NCBI RefSeq assembly: GCF_014696315.1
Contig: NZ_JACJPX010000026.1
Coordinates: 39,625 to 103,624 of the forward strand
DNA length: 64,000 nt
Reading direction: 5' to 3'
Origin: Calothrix membranacea FACHB-236
GTDB lineage: Bacteria; Cyanobacteriota; Cyanobacteriia; Cyanobacteriales; Nostocaceae
The notes under the pieces were generated by a model. It did no database searches. It was not told the origin of the DNA and saw only the letters and a list, made by a program, of their open reading frames with translations. Made by a program: the position numbers and the translations under genes. This document shows positions 1-9,226 of the stretch, in pieces (position 1 is the stretch's first letter; each line of letters begins with the position of its first letter).

Positions 1-129
1 GTAATGGAACCCGATGCGAAGGTGGATGTAGATGTCAGCGATAAAACTGTTACCGTAGAATCTGCAGCCTCAGAGGAGTCCATCAAACAGATTATTGTTG
101 CTGCTGGTTATCAAATTGAAGGTTATTGA
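1..129 (+). CDS. Heavy-metal-associated (HMA) domain protein, C-terminal fragment
   Basis: The reading frame is open from the first base and stops with TGA at 127-129. The last ~42 residues are readable. The pattern (a beta strand VDVDVSDKTVTVES, a helix SEESIKQIIVAAGY, and a final short strand) is the second half of a ferredoxin-like HMA fold, as in CopZ-type copper chaperones and P-type ATPase N-termini. The metal-binding CxxC would lie upstream, outside the window, so it cannot be checked. The protein ends just after the fold, which fits a small chaperone or the C-terminal HMA domain of a larger protein. A hairpin terminator follows about 70 bases downstream. Confidence 0.7.
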   Translation, partial: VMEPDAKVDVDVSDKTVTVESAASEESIKQIIVAAGYQIEGY

Positions 130-198
130 TCGTAATATTCGCCTTCAGATAAATTTGCATCTGATAAGTTTTTAAATTCAAATAGTTTGTTTCTTTAA

Positions 199-234
199 TT
201 GTCCGTCTCTACTCGAGGCGGACAATCTTGTTTT
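199..234 (+). terminator. Rho-independent terminator after the HMA gene
   Basis: An inverted repeat with arms TTGTCCGTCT and AGGCGGACAA (one G-T wobble) and a 7-base loop is followed by TCTTGTTTT. It sits 70 bases after the HMA stop codon in the same orientation. Confidence 0.7.
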
Positions 235-1070
235 GAGGGCAATATCACTAGAAGTACGTAGGTGAAATGCTTTTTTGCAAGATTTGGAGGAAATGAAAAG
301 TTCCAAAAATGACCATTAATCCTTGACTCTTGACCATTAACCCTTGACTCTTACTAGGCTACCCTTATAGCATATAATATATGTACTTGTTACCTAATTC
401 ATGATAAATTTGAGTATAGTCACGGTTTTTTCTGTTATTTATGTAAAATTACTGATAGCTTTTACAAATATTTCATAAAGATGTAACTAATTAACTATAT
501 ATGAAATACCAATATTTTTAATAAAGAAAGACTATGACTTACTCAGTGCCATCTAATGCAGCAATATAAAGGCTTTATTTTCAGGAGATGATGATTCAGT
601 ATTTTAATGGATATAGGATTTTATGAACTTAGCAAATATATCGGTTTTTACTAGGAAATAAGAATTTTTATATTTTTTTAAATATTTTCTGCCAGTAATT
701 TTTTATCTTTAGAATATGCTGGTTTTTATAAATGATTAAATTCCATATTTAACCATTAATGCTTAATATATGGAAAATACATAAACCATTTTACCTTCTC
801 AAGGAATATTCAGTAATTATACTGTTTGAAAATGATTAGGGAAAAGCTGAAAGTATTTTCATCACACATTTCGTTGCAACTACAGTTGAGGTAAATTCTT
901 AAAAGGAGATTAAAGTTACAAGAAAAAATTAAATTAGGTAGTAAAACAAACAAATATAGGGTAAACTTCCCTAACCAAAAATACTGAAGTACTCAGTATT
1001 ATTTAAGTAAAAACATCAAGTTTTACCAAATCATCCTTTTGAAATTTTAAATAGGGTAAAAAGCAAAGCA
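235..1070. other. AT-rich intergenic region without a gene
   Basis: No open frame with coding character was seen. At about 310-355 there are degenerate heptamer-type repeats (CCTTGACTCTTGACCATTAA). The rest is AT-rich. The long space upstream of the diguanylate cyclase probably holds its promoter, but no clear -35/-10 or operator could be assigned. Confidence 0.5.
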
Positions 1071-2096
1071 ATGAATATTTCCATTCTGGTCTTTGGGTGC
1101 CATAAATTTCTAAACACACTTCCAGATCAGATCCGTTATGCCAAAGCTTTTAACGTAGAAGTTATTGACAGTTTTGATCGGGCAGTTTCATATATTCAAA
1201 GCACACCTCCAGACATAATAATTGTGCAGGCTAGTATTGATGGCAGTATAGAACTCTGTACCTGGTTGAAAGACCAAGTAAAGCTATCTTGGATCTACTG
1301 CATTCTTTTGGAAGACCGTTCTCAGCACATTATTGAAAGAGCTAATTATGGCTGGGAATGGGATTTAGAAATGACTTCCGCTGCTTTAAAACAGGGAGCT
1401 GATGCTTATATTTGGCAAGTAAATGCAGAAAAAGCCAGCGATAATTTATCAGAAGTAACTGCTAATCATCGGCTGATATTAGCTCAATTGTCAGTAGGCT
1501 TACGCAAGGCAGAAAAGTATCGTGATTTGATGCGTAAAAATGATTTATTATCATCAATTGCCTTAGCAGATTCCTTGACAGAATTAAATAACCGTCGCGC
1601 TTTAGAATGGGATTTAGCACGACAAATTCAAAAAGCTCGCGATCAGCAACTTTCTTTGAGTTTAATTATTTTTGATGTAGATTTCTTTAAGAAAGTCAAT
1701 GATACTTACGGGCATTTAGTAGGCGATCGCTTATTGCAATTATTGGCTACTCGTATACGTCACAATTTACGTTTCCAAGATACAGCCTTTCGCTATGGTG
1801 GAGAAGAATTCGTGATTCTGTTAGCTAATACAGCTGGCGAAGAAGCCGCAATTGTGGCGCGTCGTCTCAATCGTATAGTTAGCGAACAACCATTTGCGAT
1901 TAACAATCAACTGTGCATTAATGTCACCATTAGTTTGGGTACTGCTTCACTACAAGGCGATGATGACGCGCAAGGAATGAGTCTATTACATCGTGCCGAT
2001 CAGTGCCTCTTAGAAGCTAAAAACAGCGGACGTAATCGTGTCATTAGTTGGGAAAGCTTCTGTCGTATCCCGTATTTACAAGTCGCTTCTTCATAA
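1071..2096 (+). CDS. Receiver-like/GGEEF diguanylate cyclase
   Basis: Predicted to make cyclic di-GMP from two GTP. The C-terminal half is a complete GGEEF domain: the entry motif DSLTELNNRR at ~167-176, FDVDFFKKVND at ~201, and the active-site GGEEF at 243-247. An RFQD at 234-237, five residues before GGEEF, matches the RxxD inhibitory I-site, so product feedback is likely. The N-terminal ~130 residues resemble a response-regulator receiver, with hydrophobic strands such as PDIIIVQAS, but the usual acidic cluster and phospho-aspartate are not evident. I therefore call it a pseudo-receiver. No membrane segment is seen, so it should be cytoplasmic. The start is the first ATG after a stop; the purine-rich leader has only a weak Shine-Dalgarno sequence. 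Confidence 0.9.
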   Translation: MNISILVFGCHKFLNTLPDQIRYAKAFNVEVIDSFDRAVSYIQSTPPDIIIVQASIDGSIELCTWLKDQVKLSWIYCILLEDRSQHIIERANYGWEWDLEMTSAALKQGADAYIWQVNAEKASDNLSEVTANHRLILAQLSVGLRKAEKYRDLMRKNDLLSSIALADSLTELNNRRALEWDLARQIQKARDQQLSLSLIIFDVDFFKKVNDTYGHLVGDRLLQLLATRIRHNLRFQDTAFRYGGEEFVILLANTAGEEAAIVARRLNRIVSEQPFAINNQLCINVTISLGTASLQGDDDAQGMSLLHRADQCLLEAKNSGRNRVISWESFCRIPYLQVASS

Positions 2097-2273
2097 AATC
2101 AAGATTTAATTCTGCTATTGCCATTTGGTATTGAACATTTCTTTTTAAGAACTTATTCCCAACACCTAGAACACCACAGCATGAATTAACATACTATTCC
2201 TCATGCTGCAAAAGCCTAGAATATAAATCTTTTGACTTTTGAGTTTTGACTTTTGACTTGACAATTGTGTTCC

Positions 2274-2984
2274 CTATTTCCCAGCACTTGGTAACTCATG
2301 GACTCCAAGTTGAGCATTATTAATCGCAATTTGACACTCTGCTATCGATGCATTTTGCCGCATAGCATCAACTAAAGCTTTATAACTAGACCAATTTTCT
2401 TGGAGTAGGTTTTTGGCTTGGAGAGTATGAAAGCGTTGTTTCTGTTGAGCATTAGCACCAGAAAAGCCAATATTTGCTAATACACCTACTAGCTTAGTGC
2501 GATCGTCAGCACCACCTTGAGCATTTTGGAAAACCAATGTTTCTGCCGCAATCCCAGCCATCCAAACAGTGCAGTAGCGATCCAAGATGTGTGCGCTAAT
2601 TTTACCCGCTTCAAGTTGAGATACTAATTCCACATCATTAAAGGTGACACCACCTTGCCCTGGCTGTCCCTGTTTCCAAGCTTCCCACGCACTGAGAGTA
2701 TAAGCACTAATTGGGATACCCAGCAGGTTTGCAACCAGAAAATGCCCTGCTTCGTGATGCAAAATGCGATCGCGGTGTTCACTTGTAAAACCAGCCAGCC
2801 AATCTAAAAGAATAGTACCGCCTTTTCCCTGCAAGCTGAAACTGTCGAAGGTTGCTATCCCCAAAATAGCAAAAGTGGCAACTGCGGGGATTGCAGGTGA
2901 AAGATTCAGCAATGGCCCCAACAGCACCGATAGAGTCATTAAAAAGATAGATATGGCAATTAAATTCAGGGCAGTTTGGCTCAT
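2274..2984 (-). CDS. M41/FtsH-like membrane metalloprotease lacking the AAA+ domain
   Basis: A 236-residue protein with two N-terminal membrane segments (about residues 5-28 and 30-48), followed by a zinc-protease-like domain. HHEAGHFLVANLLGIP at ~76-91 contains the HExxH zinc motif of the FtsH (M41) family, and GGADDRTK further on could supply the third, acidic ligand. The AAA+ ATPase domain of FtsH is absent, so this is not a canonical FtsH. It resembles short cyanobacterial and plastid M41-like proteins. It may be an ATP-independent protease or a regulatory relative; the motif itself looks intact. It converges on the diguanylate cyclase gene with ~180 bases between them and no strong terminator. 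Confidence 0.8.
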   Translation of the reverse strand: MSQTALNLIAISIFLMTLSVLLGPLLNLSPAIPAVATFAILGIATFDSFSLQGKGGTILLDWLAGFTSEHRDRILHHEAGHFLVANLLGIPISAYTLSAWEAWKQGQPGQGGVTFNDVELVSQLEAGKISAHILDRYCTVWMAGIAAETLVFQNAQGGADDRTKLVGVLANIGFSGANAQQKQRFHTLQAKNLLQENWSSYKALVDAMRQNASIAECQIAINNAQLGVHELPSAGK

Positions 2985-3044
2985 ACTAAGTTTTATGAAT
3001 GCAGCTTAATCTTTCTTTATTATGAGCCGATCTGCAAATGATAT

Positions 3045-3371
3045 TCAGTTTTTCCAGGTATTAGGTACGTTAATTTTTAAACTTCCATAAATTTTTTGCA
3101 CAACACCGTCCAATACTCTCCACAAAGACGAGGCATTCAAAAAACTGGGAAACAATACAGGTTCAATCTCAACATCTGCCATCACTGCATCCAGTTCAGC
3201 CTCACTCAGATGTTCCTCCCATAATCCTTCTTCAACCAAGTTATTGGACAGAAAAATAATCCGTTCACGCAACAACTTTAATTGTTCATGCCGTGGTACA
3301 GCAGGTAAGCGAATGGTACAAGGACAAGTCCCAAACAACACAACTACTTTTCCTGGGAGATATGGCGGCAT
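3045..3371 (-). CDS. Hypothetical protein of 108 residues
   Basis: Not recognised. The frame has plausible codon use and a mixed alpha/acidic composition: a CPC motif near residue 17, a basic helix (PRHEQLKLLRERI), then an acidic stretch (SEAELDAVMADVEIEP). There is no signal peptide or membrane segment. It lies between the M41-like gene and the InsA-like ORF, all on the minus strand, 60-odd bases upstream of the former, so cotranscription is possible. It could be a conserved cyanobacterial unknown. Confidence 0.5.
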   Translation of the reverse strand: MPPYLPGKVVVLFGTCPCTIRLPAVPRHEQLKLLRERIIFLSNNLVEEGLWEEHLSEAELDAVMADVEIEPVLFPSFLNASSLWRVLDGVVQKIYGSLKINVPNTWKN

Positions 3372-3395
3372 AGTTTAAGAGTCTTTAAATCGCGA

Positions 3396-3806
3396 TCAAT
3401 TTTGTGATTCTTCTTCACCTACCTTAATTGTACGCTCTTTTTTGTTAGCAGCATGAACAATCTTGACTACGGTATTATAGGCTAATCCACTAATACGGCT
3501 AATACCTCTTAAACTAATACCATCAGCATAGGACTGTAACACAATTTGCACATCTTCTTGATTCACTTGCCGACGGTAATAAAATGTATTAAATGTTTCA
3601 CTAAAAGTTTGTCGGCAATTGAGGCAAAAGTAGCGTTGGCTACCTTTACTTGTCTTGCCGTGTTTACGAGTATGAGTATGATTACATAAAGGACAGGGTA
3701 CTGTCTGTTTGGCAAAACTTGTCGGCTTTTGATTGGGGAAACCACCATTTCGATAGGAAGCTATCACATTACTAGCGACTTTGTCCATTTCTAAGTGAAC
3801 TGGCAT
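3396..3806 (-). CDS. IS1-family InsA-like zinc-ribbon/HTH protein, solo
   Basis: Using the internal ATG at 3806 gives 136 residues; the frame stays open to a further ATG at 3932, but those 42 residues look unrelated. The core has CPLC followed by CLNC, a zinc ribbon preceding RYFCLNCRQTFSETF, then a helix-turn-helix (YADGISLRGISRISGLAYNT). This is the layout of IS1 InsA, the DNA-binding product that normally fuses by frameshift to the InsB DDE transposase. No InsB frame lies downstream: the next gene on this strand starts 24 bases on and is unrelated. It is either an IS1 remnant or an InsA domain retained as a small DNA-binding protein. No clear terminal inverted repeats were found. Confidence 0.7.
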   Translation of the reverse strand: MPVHLEMDKVASNVIASYRNGGFPNQKPTSFAKQTVPCPLCNHTHTRKHGKTSKGSQRYFCLNCRQTFSETFNTFYYRRQVNQEDVQIVLQSYADGISLRGISRISGLAYNTVVKIVHAANKKERTIKVGEEESQN

Positions 3807-4064
3807 AAATTTCAATCTCCCTGGCAACAGAATTAAATTGGTAAGTATTGTTTGTGAAAGTAACGATCCACTGCTCACACAACAACTATGAGAGTCAGAT
3901 ACCAACTGGGCATTAAACTCTAGTACAAACACTAGTTAAGAAATCTGAGGAAATTCTGAGGAAGCAATATTTTTGGCACAATATGGGTGATTACCAGTAT
4001 TTTCATCAAAATACTGAGACCATCGCCCAGTCCTTTGCAGTCTTGATTTCAGCCTTTTCTGCCT

Positions 4065-4070
4065 AAGGAG
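4065..4070 (+). promoter_or_regulatory. Shine-Dalgarno site AAGGAG
   Basis: AAGGAG lies 11 bases before the ATG at 4082 and fixes the start of the large sensor kinase. Confidence 0.7.
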
Positions 4071-4081
4071 AAATCACTCAC

Positions 4082-7000
4082 ATGGATATTCCCAAATCAT
4101 TGCTGATAGTTACAAAACATATGCCAGTGCTTGAGGTTATTCAATTGATGAATCAAGCTCAGACAAGTTATGCACTGGTTTTAGATGCCCAGAAATTAAC
4201 TGGAATTGTCACAGTTAGAGACGTACTCGCTGCCACTAGTAATCAATCTGCATTGGCTGATATGACTGTTGTTGAAGTTATGAGTCAACCTGTAATTACC
4301 TTGAGTGCAGCAGAGGCAAAAAATTTATCCACAGTGGTACAAAAATTTCACCAATATGGAATCAGCCACTTACCTGTCTTAGATAATTACGGGCAAGTAT
4401 TAAGTGTGGTTAACAAGGATGAAGTGATTGAGAGACTCTACCAAACTCTGAATTGCAAAACAGCAGAGTTGGAACGCGAAGTAGCTCAAACAGAGCAAAT
4501 GAGCAAATTGATCGCATACAAAGAAAACTGTTATCAAGCATCACAAGCCATCATCCAAGATATTCTGGATAGTGCGATCGCGACTTCGATTGTTAGTTTG
4601 CGTGTATTTTCCAACCATCAATGGCAATGTGACTATCAATCACCAGGTAGTGAAGTGCTATTTGGCTATACACCCGAAGAAATTCTCACTCAACAAGACC
4701 TTTGGATATCGCGAGTGCATCCAGAGGATCGAGAAAAAGTGATCGAACCTTTATTTGAGGATATTTTTGCTGGGCGTACAACCAATGTAGAGTATAGATT
4801 TCATCATAAAGACGGTTCACTACGCTGGATTTGTGCTATTTATACCTCCCGTTATGATGCTAGAGCTAACTGTTGGATAGTCACAGGTACTAGTAGCGAT
4901 ATCAGCGATAGAAAACTGGCACAAAACACTTTATTAGAACAAGCCAAGCTCTTAGAGCTTTCTCATGATGCTATCATAATTCGCAATCTCGATAATCAAA
5001 TTACATTTTGGAACCACGGAGCAGAGCGAATTTACGGCTGGACAGCAAAAGAAGCAATGCACAAGAATAGTTATACTCTTCTGGCAACTCAATTTCCTAT
5101 ACCTTTGGAGGAAGTCAACGCTTGCTTGATTAATGAAGGATATTGGGAAGGCGAATTAGTCCATTTTCAGCGAGATGGTCAGAAAATCGTCGTAGAAAGT
5201 CGCTGGGCATTGTTCAAACAATCTGATGGTACACCCATATCTGTGTTGGAAATTAATCGAGATATTAGCAAGCGCAAACAAGCAGAGCTTACTTTGCAGG
5301 AACGAGAAGCGATGTTGCGCGGGATTGGAGATAACTTACCTAATGCAGCACTTTATCAAGTAATCCGTGAACTCGATGGTAGCGATCGCTTTTCCTACCT
5401 GAGTGCTGGATGTGAGAGAATCATGGAAATTAGTGCGGAGGCGGCGCTACAAGATTCTAGTTTGCTGTATAGTCAGATAATTGCAGAGGATGTACCTCGC
5501 CTACAGCAAGCTGTTGAGCAGTCGATGCAGCATATGTCTGTATTTGACATGCAATTGCGGATTAGAACCCCTAGTGGTAAAGGGAAATGGTTAGATTTAT
5601 GTTCTACACCACGCAAGTTGCATGATGGACGGGTAGCTTGGGATGGTTTGATGGTGGATGTCACCGACATTAAACAAACTGAAGAAACCCTACGTAAGAG
5701 TGAAACCTTGTTGGCAGAATCCCAAAGAATTGCGCGTCTAGGTAACTGGGAGTGTGATGTCGCTACAGGTAAAGCTACTTGGTCAAAAGAACTTTTCCGC
5801 CTTTTCAATCGCGATTTAGAAGCAGAACCCAACTATCAGGAATTATTCAGCTTATGGGATTCTGAAGGCGCGGAAAAATTACAGCAAGCCATTGAAGAAG
5901 CGATCGCTACTGGTAAATCCTACCACCTAATTCTGCGTGTACCCCAGTTTGATGGCTCTCATAGCTATTTAGAGGTGATTGGACATGCACAATCGAACGC
6001 CGAAGGTAAAGTGGTTCGCCTTTATGGAACTGCTCAAGATGTTACCGCTAGAGAAAAAGCACTCAACGAACGCCAACGAGTAGAGCAAGCACTGCGCGAA
6101 AATGAAGCCTTTTTACGCAGTATCTACTATGGGGTAGGACTATCAATTTTTGTGATTGATGTTGTCGATGATTTTCGCTATGTGGGCTTAAACCCTACTC
6201 ACAAGCATCTTACAGGACTCACAGCCGATGAATTACGTGGCAAACTACCTGAAGAAATCTTTCCCCCAATTGCAGCGGCGGCTGTACGACAGCATTATCA
6301 GGATTGTGTCCAAGCGGGGGAAACTATTACCTATGAAGAATGCTTACCTTTTCAAGGTAAGGATATTTGGTGGATTACTAGCCTCACTCCTTTAAAAGAT
6401 GAAAATTCCCGCGTATACCGCATTATTGGCAATAGTCTTAATATTAGCGATCGCAAACATACTGAACAAATATTAGAACTGCAAGCAATCATCACTCGCA
6501 ATATGGCTGAGGGAATTTGCTTAATTCGAGCCAGTGATGGTGTTTTTGTCTATACTAATCGCAAATTTGAGCAGATGTTTGGCTATGAACCTGGGGAATT
6601 AATTGGTCAACATGTATCGATTGTTAATTATGTAGATGCACATACTAATCCTAGAGACGTGGATAAAGCTATTACCGCCAAGCTGAGGCAAGATGGTGAA
6701 ACAACTTATGAAGTTCACAATATCAAAAAAGATGGCACTCCTTTCTGGTGTTGTGCAACCGCATCGGTGTTTGAACATCCTGAATATGGAACTGTGTTTG
6801 TGGCTGTGCAACAAGATATTACAGAACAAAAAAAAGCTGAAGATAAACTTAAAGCATCCTTGAAAGAAAAAGAAGTTTTACTTAAGGAAATTCATCATCG
6901 TGTCAAAAACAACTTAGGAATTATTAGCAGTCTGCTACAAATGCAATGTAGGCGCATCCAAGATTCTCAAGCAATCTCTATCCTACTCGATAGCCAAAAC

Positions 7001-7510
7001 CGCATTGCTTCCATTGCTTTAGTGCATGAAAAATTATACGGTTCCGATCATTTGAGTGATATTGATTTTGCTCAGTACATTCTCGATTTAACAACTCATT
7101 TATTTAAATCTTATAATTTTAGTTCCAGTAATATCCAATTAAATATTCAAGTTGAACCTGTGCATCTAGATATTGAAACTGCCATTCCCTGCGGATTAAT
7201 TATTAATGAACTAGTTTCAAATGCTTTAAAATACGCCTTTCCAGACCAGATCGCAGGTGAAATCCAAGTAAAATGCTACAAAAAATATGAATATTGCTCA
7301 AAGATTTCGCTGCAGCACGATTTAGTTCTGATTATCCGAGATAATGGTGTTGGACTACCTGCGGATTTTGATAGCAAAAAAGCAAGAACACTGGGAATGA
7401 CCCTTCTTCATGGATTAGTAAAGCAGTTGAGGGGAACAGTTCAGATTGGCAACCAGCAGGGAACAGAGTTTAAAATTATTTTTCCAAGAAGCAAGGTAGA
7501 AAAGCAATGA
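4082..7510 (+). CDS. CBS/multi-PAS sensor histidine kinase (HisKA_2 type)
   Basis: A 1142-residue cytoplasmic kinase with no membrane segment. Order: two CBS motifs (~1-120), a short coiled coil, then about six PAS/PAC units (approximately 165-275, 285-400, 405-535, 545-660, 670-790, 800-915). The PAC ends read SDISDRK, RDISKRK, NISDRK and DITEQKK. The kinase core is of the HWE/HisKA_2 type: EIHHRVKNNLGIISSLLQMQ at ~937 holds the phospho-accepting histidine, and the ATPase has NELVSNALKYAF and RDNGVGLP. The CBS pair could sense adenine nucleotides and the PAS domains could bind ligands or flavin/haem; neither can be assigned from sequence. The stop overlaps the start of the next gene (ATGA), so the two are translationally coupled and probably form one phosphorelay. 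Confidence 0.93.
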   Translation: MDIPKSLLIVTKHMPVLEVIQLMNQAQTSYALVLDAQKLTGIVTVRDVLAATSNQSALADMTVVEVMSQPVITLSAAEAKNLSTVVQKFHQYGISHLPVLDNYGQVLSVVNKDEVIERLYQTLNCKTAELEREVAQTEQMSKLIAYKENCYQASQAIIQDILDSAIATSIVSLRVFSNHQWQCDYQSPGSEVLFGYTPEEILTQQDLWISRVHPEDREKVIEPLFEDIFAGRTTNVEYRFHHKDGSLRWICAIYTSRYDARANCWIVTGTSSDISDRKLAQNTLLEQAKLLELSHDAIIIRNLDNQITFWNHGAERIYGWTAKEAMHKNSYTLLATQFPIPLEEVNACLINEGYWEGELVHFQRDGQKIVVESRWALFKQSDGTPISVLEINRDISKRKQAELTLQEREAMLRGIGDNLPNAALYQVIRELDGSDRFSYLSAGCERIMEISAEAALQDSSLLYSQIIAEDVPRLQQAVEQSMQHMSVFDMQLRIRTPSGKGKWLDLCSTPRKLHDGRVAWDGLMVDVTDIKQTEETLRKSETLLAESQRIARLGNWECDVATGKATWSKELFRLFNRDLEAEPNYQELFSLWDSEGAEKLQQAIEEAIATGKSYHLILRVPQFDGSHSYLEVIGHAQSNAEGKVVRLYGTAQDVTAREKALNERQRVEQALRENEAFLRSIYYGVGLSIFVIDVVDDFRYVGLNPTHKHLTGLTADELRGKLPEEIFPPIAAAAVRQHYQDCVQAGETITYEECLPFQGKDIWWITSLTPLKDENSRVYRIIGNSLNISDRKHTEQILELQAIITRNMAEGICLIRASDGVFVYTNRKFEQMFGYEPGELIGQHVSIVNYVDAHTNPRDVDKAITAKLRQDGETTYEVHNIKKDGTPFWCCATASVFEHPEYGTVFVAVQQDITEQKKAEDKLKASLKEKEVLLKEIHHRVKNNLGIISSLLQMQCRRIQDSQAISILLDSQNRIASIALVHEKLYGSDHLSDIDFAQYILDLTTHLFKSYNFSSSNIQLNIQVEPVHLDIETAIPCGLIINELVSNALKYAFPDQIAGEIQVKCYKKYEYCSKISLQHDLVLIIRDNGVGLPADFDSKKARTLGMTLLHGLVKQLRGTVQIGNQQGTEFKIIFPRSKVEKQ

Positions 7511-9183
7511 GCATCTCATCAGCAGTCGAAACACCAAATATGATTCAAGTACTAGTTGTTGAAGATGAGTATATTCTTGCTATCAACCTCCAAGAAAGTT
7601 TAGAAGGTTTGGGCTACACAGTTGTAGATATTGTAGATTCTGCAGCCGAAGCAATTGAGAAAGCGAATGAGCTACGTCCAAACTTGATTTTGATGGATAT
7701 TCGCTTGCGGGGAGAAATGGATGGTATCGAAGCAGCAGAGGAAATTTGGCGAAAGCTGCAAATCCCAGTAATTTACTTAACAGGACACTCTGATAAAAGT
7801 ACTGTCGAACGGGCAACTTTAACATCTCCCTTTGGATATATCCTCAAACCTGTTAGTGAACGAGAACTTTATGTTGCTATCCAAACAGCACTGGAACGCT
7901 ATCAACGCGAGCAATTTTTAAGCACAGTCTTGCGGGGAATGGGTGAAGGTGTAATTGTGGCTGATTCTCAACTGCAAGTACAATACCTCAATCAAGTAGC
8001 CGAAACCTTAACTGGCTGGCGATTGGAAGAAGCTAAAAACCAGATGTTAAACGAAGTCGTGCAACTGATTGAGGAACAAACTCAGCGTCCTGCAGAAAAT
8101 CCGATCGCTATAGCTTTACAAACGCAAACTACTATCTATCTCAAAAATCGCATTTTACTGGTTACCAAAAACGGGACAAAAATTCCTGTGGCTGATAGCG
8201 CTACTCCTGTGAGAGATAGAAGTGGAACCATCACCGGTGCTGTGATGGTTTTTCGTGATGACACACAACGCAGACTCAACGAAGAACGTAGCCTTGCAGC
8301 TGAGAGAGCTAGACAAATAGAAATTCAAATAGCAGAACTCCAACGACTAAACCAGTTGAAAGAAGATTTTTTGGCTACTACTTCTCATGAAATGCGGATG
8401 CCTTTGTCAAATATTAAAATGGCAATTTCTCAGTTGGAAAATGTATTAAATCAACTGGGAATCTTGAATCATGAAGAAATGTCAGCCTCTGAGTCTGTAG
8501 CCAAATATTTAACTATTTTGCGTAGCCAGTGTGAACGAGAGCTAACATTAATAGATAATTTACTTGAAATGCGGATGATTGATGCTGATGTTTATCCATT
8601 GCAACTAACTAAAATTAATCTGCACAGCTTTTTACAGCAAATTATTGATAGCTTCCAAGAGCTAGTGCAAGCACAACAACAAATTTTAGAAATTAATATT
8701 GCCGCAGATTTATCACCTTTCGTTGCCGACCTCAATCTTTTAACTCGGATATTGACAGAATTACTAAATAATGCTTGTAAATATACACCATTACGTGAAA
8801 GAATTACCGTAAATGTCGAATATATATACCCAGAAAATAGCTACATAAATGAGCAGAGACAATCTCAGATATTAAGTAATTCTCTAGAACCCATATTGCA
8901 AATCAAAATTAGCAATTATGGTGTTGAGATTAAGCAAGAAGACCAAGCTTTAATCTTTGAACCTTTCTATCGGATTACCAAAAATAAACCTCAACAAAAA
9001 ACGACTATCTTTGACACAGATAACCAGATTCATCTCAGGAATCCTTTGCAAGATACTGGCGCTGGCTTGGGGCTAACCTTAGTTAAAAAGTTAGTGGAAC
9101 ATCTGCAAGGAAGTATTGCAGTTAAGAGCAATCATATCTGCACAACATTTACTGTCTCACTACCGTTTATTCTGTCTCAGTAA
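7507..9183 (+). CDS. Response regulator-PAS-histidine kinase hybrid
   Basis: 558 residues, overlapping the previous kinase by 4 bases. The receiver (~12-130) has the acidic pair VVEDE, phospho-aspartate D64 in LILMDIRL, T92 and K114 in YILKPV. A PAS domain follows (~140-255). A HisKA dimerisation helix carries the phospho-histidine in TTSHEMRMPLS (H294), and the HATPase domain has ELLNNACKYTP and GAGLGLTLVKKL. An N-terminal receiver feeding a C-terminal kinase suggests that the upstream PAS kinase phosphorylates D64 and so tunes this second kinase; that is inference from the fusion and overlap. No output DNA-binding domain is present, so the final target is elsewhere. It is cytoplasmic. Confidence 0.92.
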   Translation: MSISSAVETPNMIQVLVVEDEYILAINLQESLEGLGYTVVDIVDSAAEAIEKANELRPNLILMDIRLRGEMDGIEAAEEIWRKLQIPVIYLTGHSDKSTVERATLTSPFGYILKPVSERELYVAIQTALERYQREQFLSTVLRGMGEGVIVADSQLQVQYLNQVAETLTGWRLEEAKNQMLNEVVQLIEEQTQRPAENPIAIALQTQTTIYLKNRILLVTKNGTKIPVADSATPVRDRSGTITGAVMVFRDDTQRRLNEERSLAAERARQIEIQIAELQRLNQLKEDFLATTSHEMRMPLSNIKMAISQLENVLNQLGILNHEEMSASESVAKYLTILRSQCERELTLIDNLLEMRMIDADVYPLQLTKINLHSFLQQIIDSFQELVQAQQQILEINIAADLSPFVADLNLLTRILTELLNNACKYTPLRERITVNVEYIYPENSYINEQRQSQILSNSLEPILQIKISNYGVEIKQEDQALIFEPFYRITKNKPQQKTTIFDTDNQIHLRNPLQDTGAGLGLTLVKKLVEHLQGSIAVKSNHICTTFTVSLPFILSQ

Positions 9184-9226
9184 TCAAAGAGAACAGGAAA
9201 CCAGACAAAGGGATAGGGAGGAAGAA

